A stretch of DNA of 64,000 nt from Amycolatopsis sp. cg9 (GTDB lineage Bacteria > Actinomycetota > Actinomycetes > Mycobacteriales > Pseudonocardiaceae), in NCBI RefSeq assembly GCF_041346945.1, contig NZ_CP166850.1, positions 5,006,501 through 5,070,500 of the forward strand, written 5' to 3'. Made by a program: the position numbers and the translations under genes. A model generated the notes under the pieces. The model was given only the letters and a program-made list of their open reading frames with translations. It did no database searches and was not told the origin of the DNA. Shown here in pieces: positions 49,592-57,912 of the stretch (position 1 is its first letter; each line of letters starts with the position of its first letter).

Positions 49592-50293
49592 TCACTCACC
49601 CGGGGCGGGTTCGGGCTGCTCTGCCCGCACCACCGAGGTCCCCCATTCGGGGGTCAGTGCCACTTGCTTGCCGACGCGGCGCACCGGCAGGCCGTTCGCC
49701 TGCCTCTTGCCGAGCCCGGGCCAGATCTCCGCGGCGTCCTTCGCGGCGGCCCGGATCGCGCCGCCGTCGAGCGTCGTCCGGGTCTCCGGGATGTTCCGGT
49801 CCTTCCACTGCACGACGAGCTTGAGCGGGCCGGCCGGGGGCAGCGGCCACAGGAACACCTCGTGCTCGACGGCGAAGCGCGTGCCGCCGACCGCCTGCGC
49901 CCGCAGCACCGGTTCTTCCGGTTCGGACGCCGACGGCACCGAGACCGTCTCCGAGCTCGCCCGGCTGCCGTCGGCGTAGAGCACGCCGAAGAGCAGCCCG
50001 TTGTAGTCGGGCTTGCGCCGGTGGTCGATCAGCCCCTCGGCGGGGTCGTCGACCAGGCTGTCCCGGGAGTAGACCGTGACGCGCAGCGTGAACGCCTGCG
50101 GCCACACCTCGACCGAGCGCAGCGCCACGATGGTGCGGTCGGACCGGCCCAGCGGCTGCGCCAGCGGCAGCACGGCCGGGACGATGTACTCGCGCGGGGC
50201 GTCGGTCCAGTGCCGGCCGTTGAACGCGTACAGCTCCTGCTCCGGGACGGGGAACAGGGGACGCTCACGGGGACCGCCGGTGAAGAAGCTCAT
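49592..50293 (-). CDS. Conserved hypothetical protein
   Basis: A 233-residue soluble protein with no signal peptide or membrane segment. It appears beta-rich, with alternating hydrophobic strands such as FTLRVTVYSRDSLVDD and LKLVVQWKDRNIPETRTTLD. Start ATG at 50293 (MSFFTGGPRERP) is preferred over a longer 5' extension that reads poorly. No family is recognised. It stands alone between two terminator-like hairpins, so it is probably a single-gene unit. Confidence 0.72.
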   Translation of the reverse strand: MSFFTGGPRERPLFPVPEQELYAFNGRHWTDAPREYIVPAVLPLAQPLGRSDRTIVALRSVEVWPQAFTLRVTVYSRDSLVDDPAEGLIDHRRKPDYNGLLFGVLYADGSRASSETVSVPSASEPEEPVLRAQAVGGTRFAVEHEVFLWPLPPAGPLKLVVQWKDRNIPETRTTLDGGAIRAAAKDAAEIWPGLGKRQANGLPVRRVGKQVALTPEWGTSVVRAEQPEPAPGE

Positions 50294-50372
50294 CGGACGG
50301 CCCGCGACACGCAGTCCGGCACCATGCGCCCACGGTAGGACAACATCACGGGAATTGCCGCCCCCGATCGGG

Positions 50373-50417
50373 CGTACGGCCCTTGCTTCCCGTGATCCGG
50401 GACACAAGGGCCGTACG
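50373..50417 (-). terminator. Large hairpin after the flotillin gene
   Basis: CGTACGGCCCTTG at 50373-50385 and CAAGGGCCGTACG at 50405-50417 form a 13-bp perfect stem. The loop carries an inner TCCCG/CGGGA stem. It begins 12 bp after the flotillin stop on the minus strand. A strong terminator. Confidence 0.8.
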
Positions 50418-50429
50418 TTCCGTGACGCG

Positions 50430-51935
50430 TCAGTCGCTCAGCTTCAACTCGCCGTTCTTCCGCGCGGCTTCGTCGAGCTCCTTCTCGGCCGGCTTGCCCA
50501 TGGCGTCCATGAGCTGCCGGGCCAGGCCGAGACCGGTTCCGCCGAGGGACAGCGCCTTGGCGAACATGTCGGACATGCCGTCGGCGCCGTTGAGCACGAC
50601 CATGTGGTCGACGTTGCCGAACGCGCTCGCGCCCGCCTCGACGATCTCCGGCCAGCGCTCGGCCAGCTGCTGCGCGACGACGGCTTCCTGGTTCTCCGCC
50701 AGCGCCGCCGCGCGCGCCTTGATGGCGTCGGCCTCGGCGAGACCCTTCGCCCGGGCCGACTCCGCTTCGGCGAGACCCTTCGCCTTCGCGGCCTCCGCGT
50801 CGGCCAGGCCGCGCGCCTTGGCCGCGGCCGCCTCCGCTTCACCGGTCGCCCGGGTCGCCCCGGCCGCCGCCTCCGCGCGGGCCTTCGTGGCCTGCGCCTC
50901 GGCCTCGGCGGCCGTCTTCACGCGGGTCGCGTCCGCTGCGGCGCGCAGCTCGGTCTCCTTCGCCTCGGCCTGCGCCTTCGCGATCGAAGCGTCACGGGCG
51001 GCGTCGGCCGTCGTCCGCGTGTCGTACGCCTTCGCGTCGGCCGGCTTGCGGACCTGCGACTGCAGCCGCTGCTCGGCCAGCGCCGCTTCCAGCTCGGCGG
51101 CGCGGGTCTCCTGGACGACGACCTCCTGGCGCGCGGTCGCCTCGGCCAGCGGACCCGACTGCGACGCCTTCGCCCGCGCCTGGTCGACCTCGGCCTGGTA
51201 ACCGGCCTGCTGGATCTGGCTCTCGCGGACCGCGGCCGCCTTCTTGGCCGCGGAGACCTGCTCGACCTCGGCGGCCTCCTGGTCGCGCTGCGCCTCGGCG
51301 ATGCGGGCCGACGCGGCGATCGCGGCGGCGTGCGGCTTGCCGAGGTTGTTGATGTAGCCCGACTCGTCGTCGATCTCCTGGATCTGCAGCGAGTCCACGA
51401 TCAGCCCGAGCTTGATCATCTCCGTGGCCGACGACTGGCGCACCTCGCCGGTGAGCGCGTCGCGGTTGTGGATCATCTCCTCGATGGTCAGCCCGCCCAC
51501 GATCGAGCGCAGGTGCCCGGAGAACAGCTCGTGGATCGTGTCGTTCATGCCCTTCTGCTGGTCCAGGAACCGGCGGGCGGCGTTGGCGATCGAGGCGAAG
51601 TCGTCCCCGACCTTGTAGATGACGACGGCCCGCACGGTGACCGGCAGCCCCTGCTTGGTCACGCACGAGACCTGCAGGTTGACGCCGCGGGTGTCCAGCG
51701 ACAGCCGCCGGGCCGTCTGGAAGCCGGGCAGGACGTTCACCCCGCGGCCGGTGATGATCTTGAAGCCCAGGCTGTCCGCGGTGTCCGCGCGGTCGACGCG
51801 GACGCCGAGCCCGGAGATGATCAGGGCTTCGTTCGGCTCGGCGACCTTGTAGAGCAGCCGCAGGATGCCGAAGATCACCACCAGCGCGACGATGAGACCA
51901 CCGACGGAAACCAGCAGGATTTCCACGAGACTCAT
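50430..51935 (-). CDS. Flotillin-like SPFH domain protein
   Basis: A 501-residue membrane-associated protein. An N-terminal hydrophobic segment (about residues 3-27) precedes the SPFH/band 7 domain (about 28-215, with PNEALIISG, VNVLPGFQTARRLSL and GLPVTVRAVVIYKVG). A long Ala/Glu-rich coiled coil (about 220-440) is followed by a short C-terminal flotillin-like domain. Flotillins organise membrane microdomains. An NfeD-like gene lies 55 bp upstream and pknL beyond it, so the operon links a kinase to membrane organisation. Confidence 0.93.
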   Translation of the reverse strand: MSLVEILLVSVGGLIVALVVIFGILRLLYKVAEPNEALIISGLGVRVDRADTADSLGFKIITGRGVNVLPGFQTARRLSLDTRGVNLQVSCVTKQGLPVTVRAVVIYKVGDDFASIANAARRFLDQQKGMNDTIHELFSGHLRSIVGGLTIEEMIHNRDALTGEVRQSSATEMIKLGLIVDSLQIQEIDDESGYINNLGKPHAAAIAASARIAEAQRDQEAAEVEQVSAAKKAAAVRESQIQQAGYQAEVDQARAKASQSGPLAEATARQEVVVQETRAAELEAALAEQRLQSQVRKPADAKAYDTRTTADAARDASIAKAQAEAKETELRAAADATRVKTAAEAEAQATKARAEAAAGATRATGEAEAAAAKARGLADAEAAKAKGLAEAESARAKGLAEADAIKARAAALAENQEAVVAQQLAERWPEIVEAGASAFGNVDHMVVLNGADGMSDMFAKALSLGGTGLGLARQLMDAMGKPAEKELDEAARKNGELKLSD

Positions 51936-51990
51936 GGCACCGACCCCCTCGCTCTTCTGTTGTGGGTGTGTTGGTGCCCCTTCGACGCCG

Positions 51991-52200
51991 TCAGCGGCTC
52001 AGCGGTTGCCACCGTTCGACATAAACCGTCCGCGGGGGTTCGAAGTCCACCACGAGCACCTGCGTGCCGGAGCGGTACGTCTCGTCCGGGTCGGCCGGGT
52101 AGGCGTAGAACGCCTCCGTGCCGCCCCGGACGTTCAGCAGCACCTCGCCGACGAGGCCGGGGCCGATCGTGCCGGTGACCCGGCCGCGGCTGCCGATCAC
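51991..52200 (-). CDS. Small NfeD-like OB-fold protein
   Basis: A 69-residue protein resembling the C-terminal OB-fold domain of NfeD proteins, which often occur beside SPFH/flotillin genes. Seen features are VTGTIGPGLVGEVLLNVRGG near residues 8-27 and VLVVDFEPPRTVYVERWQ near the C-terminus. The GTG start overlaps the pknL stop by 4 bp (GTGA), so it is translated with the kinase. It lacks the membrane and protease domains of full-length NfeD. Confidence 0.7.
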   Translation of the reverse strand: MIGSRGRVTGTIGPGLVGEVLLNVRGGTEAFYAYPADPDETYRSGTQVLVVDFEPPRTVYVERWQPLSR

Positions 52201-54221
52201 TGCCCGAAGCCCTTGAGCTTGACCTTGGAGCCCTTCTGCACGAACGTCCCCGGCTGCGGGTCCTGGTTGAAGACGAAGTCGAACCCGCCGCCGTTGCCGC
52301 GGCCCCGGCCGCCGTCGCGGTCGGCCTTCAGCCCGGCCTGCTCCAGGATCTTCTGGGCGTCGTCGAACGAGCGGAACCGGACGTCCGGCACCTGGACGGC
52401 GTTGTTGACGAAGACGCCGATCCGCTTTTCCTTCGCCTGCGAGTTGGCCGGCGGGTCGGTCCGGGTGACGGCGCCGCCCGGGACGTCCTGCTTGAACTCC
52501 TCGCCCGCCTGGAACGGCTCGAAGCCGGCCTGCTGCAGCAGCTGGAAGGCCTCGTCCTTGCTCCGCCCGGTGACGTCCGGGACCGGCGGCAGCGGGATCG
52601 GGCCCTTCGACACGATGATGGTGACCTGGCCGCCGATGTTCAGCTGGCTGCCGGCGGCGGGCTCGGTGCGGATGACCGCGCCCTGCGGGACCTCGGCGTC
52701 GTAGTCGTCGGTGCCGCGGACCGGGGTCAGCTGCGCGGTCTTGATCGCGTTCTCGGCGTCGGGCAGCGCGGTGCCCGGCCGGACGTCCGGGACCGCCGGG
52801 CGGCCCTTGGACAGCACCACCGACACCGCCGAGTTCGGGGCCAGCGACGTGCCCTCGGCGGGCTCGGCGCGCAGCACGGTGTTCGACGGGACCGAGTTGT
52901 CGTACTCCTGGCTGAACTGCGGGGTCAGCTTCACCGCGCGCAGCGCGTCGCCCGCCGCGGCCTGGTTCAGCCCGACGAGCTTCGGCACCGTCGCGGTCTT
53001 GTCGCCACCGGTGTCGGTGAGCATGAAGACGAACGCGGTGATCAGCCCGCCGAACAGCAGCACCGCACCGGCGACGATGGCGATGAGCTTGCGCTTGTCC
53101 TTCGGCTGCTCCGGTTCCGGCTCGCTCCGGCGCCGCGGCGGGGCCGGCCGGACCGGCGGGATCTGCTGGGTGATCCCCGGCGGCGGGGTGCCGGGGTGGC
53201 TCAGCGCCCGCGTCGCGTTCGGCCGGTGCACCGGCATCGTCTTCTCGCCGTCCGGCACCTGCGGGATGCGCGGCAGCGTGCGCTCGGTGTCGGCGACGTC
53301 GCCCCGGCCGCGGGCGACCGGGATCGGCACCGTCACCGGCAGCAGCCCCAGCTGGGCGCGCACCGCGGTCAGCTCGGTGAGGAACTCGCCGGCGTCGGCC
53401 GGGCGCTGCTCCGGGTCGCGGCGGGTCGCGCGCGTGATCAGGTCGTCGAGCTCCGGCGGCAGGTCCGGGCGCAGCAGGCTCGGGCGCGGCACGTCGTCGT
53501 TCACGTGCCGGTACGCCACCGAGATCGCCGTGTCGCCGGTGTAGGGCACCTGGCCGGTCAGCATTTCGTAGAGCAGGATCCCGGCCGAGTAGACGTCGCC
53601 GCGCGCCGACGCCGCGCCGGTTTCGACCTGCTCGGGGGAGAGGTAGGCGACCGTGCCGAGGATGACGCTCGAGCTCGTCGTGCCCGCGCTCGCCACCGCC
53701 CGCACCAGGCCGAAGTCCGCGACCTTCACCGCGCCGCCGGTGTGCGGGCCGGACCGGCCGATCAGCACGTTCTCCGGCTTCACGTCCCGGTGCACCAGCC
53801 CCGCCCGGTGCGCGGAGGCCAGCGCCGACAGCACCGGCTCGGCCACGCTCAGCGCCAGGGCGACGTCCAGGGGACCGCGCTCGTCGAGCAGGTCGCGCAG
53901 CGTCCCGCCGTCCACCAGCTCCATGACCAGGAACGCCAGCCCCGACTCCGCACCCTGCGGCAGGTCGAAGCCCTGGTCGTGCACCGCCACCACGTGCGGG
54001 TGGTGCAGCTGCGCCGCGGACTGGGCCTCGCGCACGAACCGGTCGACGAACGACCGGTCGTCCGCGAACCGCGGGTCCATGATCTTGATCGCGACCGGAC
54101 GGTCCAGCCGGGTGTCCGTCCCCCGGTAGACGGAAGACATTCCGCCGTGGGCGAGCAGCCGGTCCACCCGGTAGCGGCGCTCGAGGAGCGTGCCGACCAG
54201 GCTGGGATGGGTGCGTGTCAC
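52197..54221 (-). CDS. pknL: Serine/threonine protein kinase, PknL-type, with PASTA repeats
   Basis: A 674-residue transmembrane Ser/Thr kinase. The kinase domain (about residues 17-290) has the glycine loop AHGGMSSVYRG, Lys46 in VAIKIM, HRDVKPEN with Asp146, and DFG at 169-171. A Pro/Arg-rich linker leads to one transmembrane helix (AIVAGAVLLFGGLITAFVFM, about 377-398). Four extracellular PASTA repeats follow, starting VPKLVGL, VPDVRPG, VPDVTGR and VPDVRFR. GTG at 54221 is preferred, with TACGAT 8 nt upstream. Neighbouring aroG, the divergent Rv2175c-like gene and a downstream prenyl synthase support PknL identity. Confidence 0.93.
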   Translation of the reverse strand: MTRTHPSLVGTLLERRYRVDRLLAHGGMSSVYRGTDTRLDRPVAIKIMDPRFADDRSFVDRFVREAQSAAQLHHPHVVAVHDQGFDLPQGAESGLAFLVMELVDGGTLRDLLDERGPLDVALALSVAEPVLSALASAHRAGLVHRDVKPENVLIGRSGPHTGGAVKVADFGLVRAVASAGTTSSSVILGTVAYLSPEQVETGAASARGDVYSAGILLYEMLTGQVPYTGDTAISVAYRHVNDDVPRPSLLRPDLPPELDDLITRATRRDPEQRPADAGEFLTELTAVRAQLGLLPVTVPIPVARGRGDVADTERTLPRIPQVPDGEKTMPVHRPNATRALSHPGTPPPGITQQIPPVRPAPPRRRSEPEPEQPKDKRKLIAIVAGAVLLFGGLITAFVFMLTDTGGDKTATVPKLVGLNQAAAGDALRAVKLTPQFSQEYDNSVPSNTVLRAEPAEGTSLAPNSAVSVVLSKGRPAVPDVRPGTALPDAENAIKTAQLTPVRGTDDYDAEVPQGAVIRTEPAAGSQLNIGGQVTIIVSKGPIPLPPVPDVTGRSKDEAFQLLQQAGFEPFQAGEEFKQDVPGGAVTRTDPPANSQAKEKRIGVFVNNAVQVPDVRFRSFDDAQKILEQAGLKADRDGGRGRGNGGGFDFVFNQDPQPGTFVQKGSKVKLKGFGQ

Positions 54222-54318
54222 GGGTATGGATCGTACGGAACCGCACACGCCTCGTGGAGGAGACCTCGCGGGTCACCCGTGCGCACTAGCGGGTGAGGGG
54301 GCCGAATGTGGCACAGTG

Positions 54319-55791
54319 TCACCTGTGAGTGGGATTCCTGTCGCCGACGACGTCCTCGACACCGCTATCGCGGTCCTCCCGTTGCCCGAGGTCGCGAAGG
54401 CTCTGGGGACTTCGGCCAACAAGGTCCGGCAGATGCTGCGCGACGGACAGCTGATCGCGCTGAAGCGCGGCGGCGAACTGTGCGTGCCCAGCGACTTCTT
54501 CGTCAAGGACGGCGTGGTCAAGGGCCTGGCGGGCACCATCACCGTGCTCGCCGACTCCGGGTTCAGCCGGACGGAGATGCTGCGGTGGCTGTTCACCGCG
54601 GACGACAGCCTGCCCGGCAGCACCCCCGTCAACGCGCTGCGCACCAGCCACGGCACCGAGGTCAAGCGGCGCGCGCAGGCGATGGCGTTCTGACCTGCGC
54701 AGATAGCTGAGCGCGGCGGCTGCTTGGACCGCCGCGGCGACGCCGAGGCACGCGGGGAGCGACCAGGCGGCGAGCGGACCGGCCAGTGCAGCTCCCGCCG
54801 CCAGCCCGGTGATCTTCACGCTCGCCGCCGTCGTGAACACCTGCGCCCGGACGTGCTCTGGCGCTTCGCGGTGGCGGATCGCGAACAACGCCGTGAGCTG
54901 CGGACCTTCGGCGAACCCAGCCGTCGCCGCGGCCAGGACCAGCAGGGTCACGCCGTCGGCGCTCGCGGCCAGGACGGCGCTGGCGGCCAGGACCAGCGTG
55001 CTCAGCCACACCGTCCGGTCCGGCGCCCACGGCAGCGGTTTCTTCGCGAAGACGGCGTTGGCCGACAGCGACGTCACGGCCAGGACGGTCAGCAGCAGGG
55101 CGCCGTCCGCCGGGCCGCGGAGGTGGGCCGCGCCCAGCAGCGGGTAACAGACGGTGACCATACCGATGCCGGCGCAGGAGAGCGTCGACGCGAGCGTCGC
55201 CCGCCGCAGCGGGACGTTGCGGACCAGGACCGTGAAGCCCTCCCGCAGGTGGGTCCTCGCCTTCCGGCGCTTCCTCGGCAGGGACCACGCCACCGGCGCC
55301 GCGACGGCGACCAGGGCGACGGCCACGACGAGCCCGGCCGGCCCGCCGAGCAGCCCCGCGATCCCGGGCCCGGCCAGCGCGGCGGCGGTGAAGGTGAGCG
55401 CGTCGAGCCGGCTGGCTTCGTGCAGCCGGGGCCCGGCGACGGCGGGCAGCTGGGCGGTCCAGCCGCCGGCGATGGCCGGATTGAGCAGGCCGGTCGCGGC
55501 CGCCACGGCGACCACGACGGCGAGCGGCAGGTGCCCGAAGGTGGCGGCGACCAGCGCGATCCCGCCCGCGTACCCGGCGAGGGCGGCGGCGAGCAGCCGC
55601 CCCGGCGCCGGACTGCGGTCGAGGAAGGCCCCGAACACCGGCCCGCCCACCGCGGCGGCCGCGGTCAGCCCGGCGAGCAGCCCCGCCCCGGCGTGCGGCC
55701 CGGCGGTCAGCCCGAGCAGGAGGAGCGCGGGACCGGACAGCTCGTCGCCGGTCCGCGCGAGCGTCGCACCGGTCAGGTAACGCCTTAACAT
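54319..55791 (-). CDS. MFS transporter, C-terminus running antisense into neighbour
   Basis: A 490-residue frame. The first about 375 residues form an MFS exporter with about 12 membrane helices (opening LRRYLTGATLARTGDELSGP; middle LREGFTVLVRNVPLRRATLA as the cytoplasmic loop; FAEGPQLTALFAIRHREAPE). The frame has no stop at the expected end (SYLRRSE) and continues about 110 residues antisense through the Rv2175c-like gene; this tail is Gln/His/Asp-rich and not protein-like. A real stop may have been lost. It diverges from a CGNR regulator, which probably controls it. Confidence 0.75.
   Translation of the reverse strand: MLRRYLTGATLARTGDELSGPALLLLGLTAGPHAGAGLLAGLTAAAAVGGPVFGAFLDRSPAPGRLLAAALAGYAGGIALVAATFGHLPLAVVVAVAAATGLLNPAIAGGWTAQLPAVAGPRLHEASRLDALTFTAAALAGPGIAGLLGGPAGLVVAVALVAVAAPVAWSLPRKRRKARTHLREGFTVLVRNVPLRRATLASTLSCAGIGMVTVCYPLLGAAHLRGPADGALLLTVLAVTSLSANAVFAKKPLPWAPDRTVWLSTLVLAASAVLAASADGVTLLVLAAATAGFAEGPQLTALFAIRHREAPEHVRAQVFTTAASVKITGLAAGAALAGPLAAWSLPACLGVAAAVQAAAALSYLRRSERHRLRAPLDLGAVAGAQRVDGGAAGQAVVRGEQPPQHLRPAEPGVGEHGDGARQALDHAVLDEEVAGHAQFAAALQRDQLSVAQHLPDLVGRSPQSLRDLGQREDRDSGVEDVVGDRNPTHR
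54325..54693 (+). CDS. Rv2175c-like DNA-binding protein, probable PknL substrate
   Basis: A 122-residue winged-HTH protein. LPEVAKALGTSANKVRQML is the HTH and GELCVPSDFFVKDGVVKGL the wing, with EMLRWLFTADDSLPGSTP and the C-terminal VKRRAQAMAF strongly like mycobacterial Rv2175c, which PknL phosphorylates. It diverges from pknL across about 100 bp. GTG with CACAGT at 54312-54317, 7 nt upstream. The end of the MFS gene frame runs antisense through this whole gene. Confidence 0.9.
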   Translation: MSGIPVADDVLDTAIAVLPLPEVAKALGTSANKVRQMLRDGQLIALKRGGELCVPSDFFVKDGVVKGLAGTITVLADSGFSRTEMLRWLFTADDSLPGSTPVNALRTSHGTEVKRRAQAMAF

Positions 55792-55805
55792 GAGCAAGAC
55801 GTTAC
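55777..55805. promoter_or_regulatory. Shared operator of the MFS/CGNR divergent promoters
   Basis: GTAACGCCTT at 55777-55786 and AAGACGTTAC at 55796-55805 form an inverted repeat with one mismatch around a 9-bp centre. Both candidate -10 elements, TAACGT for the MFS gene (minus strand, 55804-55799) and TACAGT for the CGNR gene (55803-55808), overlap the right arm. A dimeric regulator here could shut both genes. Confidence 0.6.
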
Positions 55806-55813
55806 AGTGGGGC

Positions 55814-56326
55814 ATGGCATTTCCGCACCGGGATTCCGTGCAGCGCGCGGTCGACCTGCTGAACGTCCTGCTCCCGGACCCCGATCCGGCCGCGGTGGCG
55901 CGCGTCCTGCGCGAGCACGGGGAAACCGACGTCTCGGACGTGGACGTGGCAGAACTGCACGCGGCGGCACTCGAGCTGCGGGAGGTGTTCGCGGCACCCG
56001 ACGTGGCGACGGCGGCTTCGGTGCTCAACGCGCTGTTCGCGGCGTACGCACGCCCGCCGCGACTGACCGACCACGACGAGGGCTACGGCTGGCACCTGCA
56101 CGTCGACGCGGCGGACGACGGCCCGTGGGGCGCGTGGCTGGTGACGTCGTCGGCACTGGGGCTGGCTTCGCTGCTGGCCGAACGCCAGGACGTCCCTGGC
56201 GGCCTGTGCGCTTCACCCTCGTGCGGCAGGCCGTTCGCCCACACGGCCGGCGGCAGCCCCCGGAGGTTTTGCTCGCCCCGGTGCGCGACGCGGGAACGGG
56301 TCGCCGCACACCGGGCGCGGTCGTGA
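55814..56326 (+). CDS. CGNR zinc-finger transcriptional regulator
   Basis: A 170-residue regulator. An N-terminal helical domain (residues 1-110, with VQRAVDLLNVLLPD) is followed by a C-terminal zinc finger: GLCASPSCGRPFAHT, then RRFCSPRCATRERVAAHR. The family CGNR signature reads CATR here. ATG at 55814 is preferred because TACAGT ends 6 nt before it; an in-frame ATG at 55790 lies inside the probable operator. The divergent MFS exporter is the likely target. Confidence 0.87.
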   Translation: MAFPHRDSVQRAVDLLNVLLPDPDPAAVARVLREHGETDVSDVDVAELHAAALELREVFAAPDVATAASVLNALFAAYARPPRLTDHDEGYGWHLHVDAADDGPWGAWLVTSSALGLASLLAERQDVPGGLCASPSCGRPFAHTAGGSPRRFCSPRCATRERVAAHRARS

Positions 56327-56454
56327 CGCACTGAGGTCATCAGCCCCGCCGAGCAGGGTCTTTCGGCCTGTTTTCGTTGCGGAGGGTAACAACGGCTCGG
56401 AGTGGTGCGACGACGCGAGGGAACGTGCCGGCGATACCCCGAATCGAGAACCGC

Positions 56455-57090
56455 ATGACCTTCCCCGCAGTCCAGCCGCCACCCGGTCCGAAGAAGCGCC
56501 CCAAGTGGCCGTGGATCGCCGCGGCGGTGGGTGCCACCGTCCTCGTCGGCTCGATTTCAGTCGCCACCGCGCCGAAGCCGGCGCTCACGGCCGACGCGAC
56601 TTCGGAGCTGACCACCCCGCCAGTCCGCACCACGGATCCGGTCGCGGCGGCCGCCGAGAGCTCCGCCGCGAAGGCGAGCTGGGAAGCCCAGGAAAGCCGG
56701 TACTCGGAGGCGGCCAAGGCGTCTTCCGCGGCCGCCGAAGAGTCTTCGAAGGCGGCGGCCAGTTCCTCGGCCGCGGCCGAGGCCCAGCGCAAGGCCGACG
56801 AGGAAGCCGAGCGCAAGGCGAACCGGATCACCTATGGCGTCACGACGACCGGCTCGGGGATCTCGATGGTCACGTACATGAAGCCGGGGTTCAACATCTC
56901 CCAAGAGACCGGCATCCGCGGCAAGAAGTGGTCGAAGACCATCGATCCCGACGGTGACACGCTGGGCATCAACATGAACGCGCAGAACGCCGGCGGCGGC
57001 ACGATCACCTGCCGGATCACCCGCGGCGACGGCCGCGTCGTCGCCGAGAACAGCAGCTCCGGCGCGTACGCCGTCGTCAGCTGCGGCTGA
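56455..57090 (+). CDS. MmpS-like membrane-anchored protein
   Basis: A 211-residue protein. A short Pro/Lys-rich cytoplasmic start leads to one membrane helix (WPWIAAAVGATVLVGSIS, about residues 18-36), an Ala/Ser/Glu-rich coiled-coil stalk (about 60-122) and a C-terminal beta-rich domain. That domain (ITYGVTTTGSGISMVTYMKP, then KKWSKTI, GGGTITCRITRGDGRVVAEN and AYAVVSC) matches the MmpS extracytoplasmic fold. The usual partner MmpL transporter is absent nearby. ATG at 56455; the function is unknown. Confidence 0.78.
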   Translation: MTFPAVQPPPGPKKRPKWPWIAAAVGATVLVGSISVATAPKPALTADATSELTTPPVRTTDPVAAAAESSAAKASWEAQESRYSEAAKASSAAAEESSKAAASSSAAAEAQRKADEEAERKANRITYGVTTTGSGISMVTYMKPGFNISQETGIRGKKWSKTIDPDGDTLGINMNAQNAGGGTITCRITRGDGRVVAENSSSGAYAVVSCG

Positions 57091-57091
57091 C

Positions 57092-57122
57092 GGTGGTCGA
57101 GGCCGGACCGGCCTCGACCACC
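57092..57122. terminator. Bidirectional terminator
   Basis: GGTGGTCGAGGCCGG at 57092-57106 and CCGGCCTCGACCACC at 57108-57122 form an almost loopless 15-bp inverted repeat between the ends of the MmpS-like gene (plus) and the LLM oxidoreductase gene (minus). It can terminate both transcripts. Confidence 0.85.
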
Positions 57123-57132
57123 TCGAAGCCGC

Positions 57133-57912
57133 TCAGCTGTTGGTCTTGTCCCGCCAGGCGATCCACTTCTCGAGCGCGCCCAGGTCGTAGTCCGGGCCGC
57201 CCACGCCGACCGTGAACGTCGTGACGCCCAGGTCCAGGAGCTTCGGGCCCAGCTCGTCCGGCTCGCCCTGCACGCCGCACGAGCGCTCGATCTCGGCCGG
57301 GTCGCGGCCGACGTCCGCGCAGTGCTGGTCGAGGATCTTCACCTTGCGCTCGACGACCTCCGGGTCGCCGAAGCCGTGCCAGATGTCGCCGTGTTTCGCG
57401 ACCAGCTTCAGCGTCTTCTTCTCGCCGCCGCCGCCGATGAGGACCGGGATCTTGCGGGTCGGGGCCGGGTTCAGCTTGCCGAGGCGCGACTCGATGCGCG
57501 GGAGCGACTCCGCGAGGTCGTCGAGGCGGCCGCCGGCCGTGCCGAACTCGTAGCCGTACTCGTCGTAGTCCTTCTCGAACCAGCCGGAGCCGATGCCGAG
57601 GATGAGCCGGCCGCCGGAGATGTGGTCGACCGTGCGGGCCATGTCGGCCAGCAGTTCGGGGTTGCGGTAGCTGTTGCAGGTCACCAGCGCGCCGATCTCC
57701 ACGCGGGACGTCGACTCCGCCCACGCGCCGAGCATCGTCCAGCACTCGAAGTGCAGGCCGTCGGGGTCGCCGTACAGCGGGTAGAAGTGGTCCCAGTTGA
57801 AGACGATGTCGGCCCCGAGGTCTTCGGCGGCCGACGCGGTGCGCCGGATGCTGTCGTAGTCGGCGTGCTGCGGCTGGAGCTGCAGGCCGATCCGGATGCG
57901 TCGTTCGGTCAT
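57133..57912 (-). CDS. LLM-class F420-type oxidoreductase
   Basis: A 259-residue luciferase-like barrel protein. Typical segments are ADIVFNWDHFYPLYGD, RVEIGALVTCNSYRNPELLADMARTVDHIS and GRLILGIGSGWFEKDYDEYGYEF, with IPVLIGGGGEKKTLKLVAKHGD near the middle. Actinobacterial members of this type usually use F420. The ATG overlaps the crtB stop by 4 bp (ATGA), so it is the last gene of the carotenoid operon. A role in modifying a carotenoid is possible but only from context. Confidence 0.92.
   Translation of the reverse strand: MTERRIRIGLQLQPQHADYDSIRRTASAAEDLGADIVFNWDHFYPLYGDPDGLHFECWTMLGAWAESTSRVEIGALVTCNSYRNPELLADMARTVDHISGGRLILGIGSGWFEKDYDEYGYEFGTAGGRLDDLAESLPRIESRLGKLNPAPTRKIPVLIGGGGEKKTLKLVAKHGDIWHGFGDPEVVERKVKILDQHCADVGRDPAEIERSCGVQGEPDELGPKLLDLGVTTFTVGVGGPDYDLGALEKWIAWRDKTNS

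Noticed and set aside
55790..55813. Earlier ATG for the CGNR gene
   Set aside because: It lies within the inverted repeat and before the probable -10, so the ATG at 55814 is a better fit.
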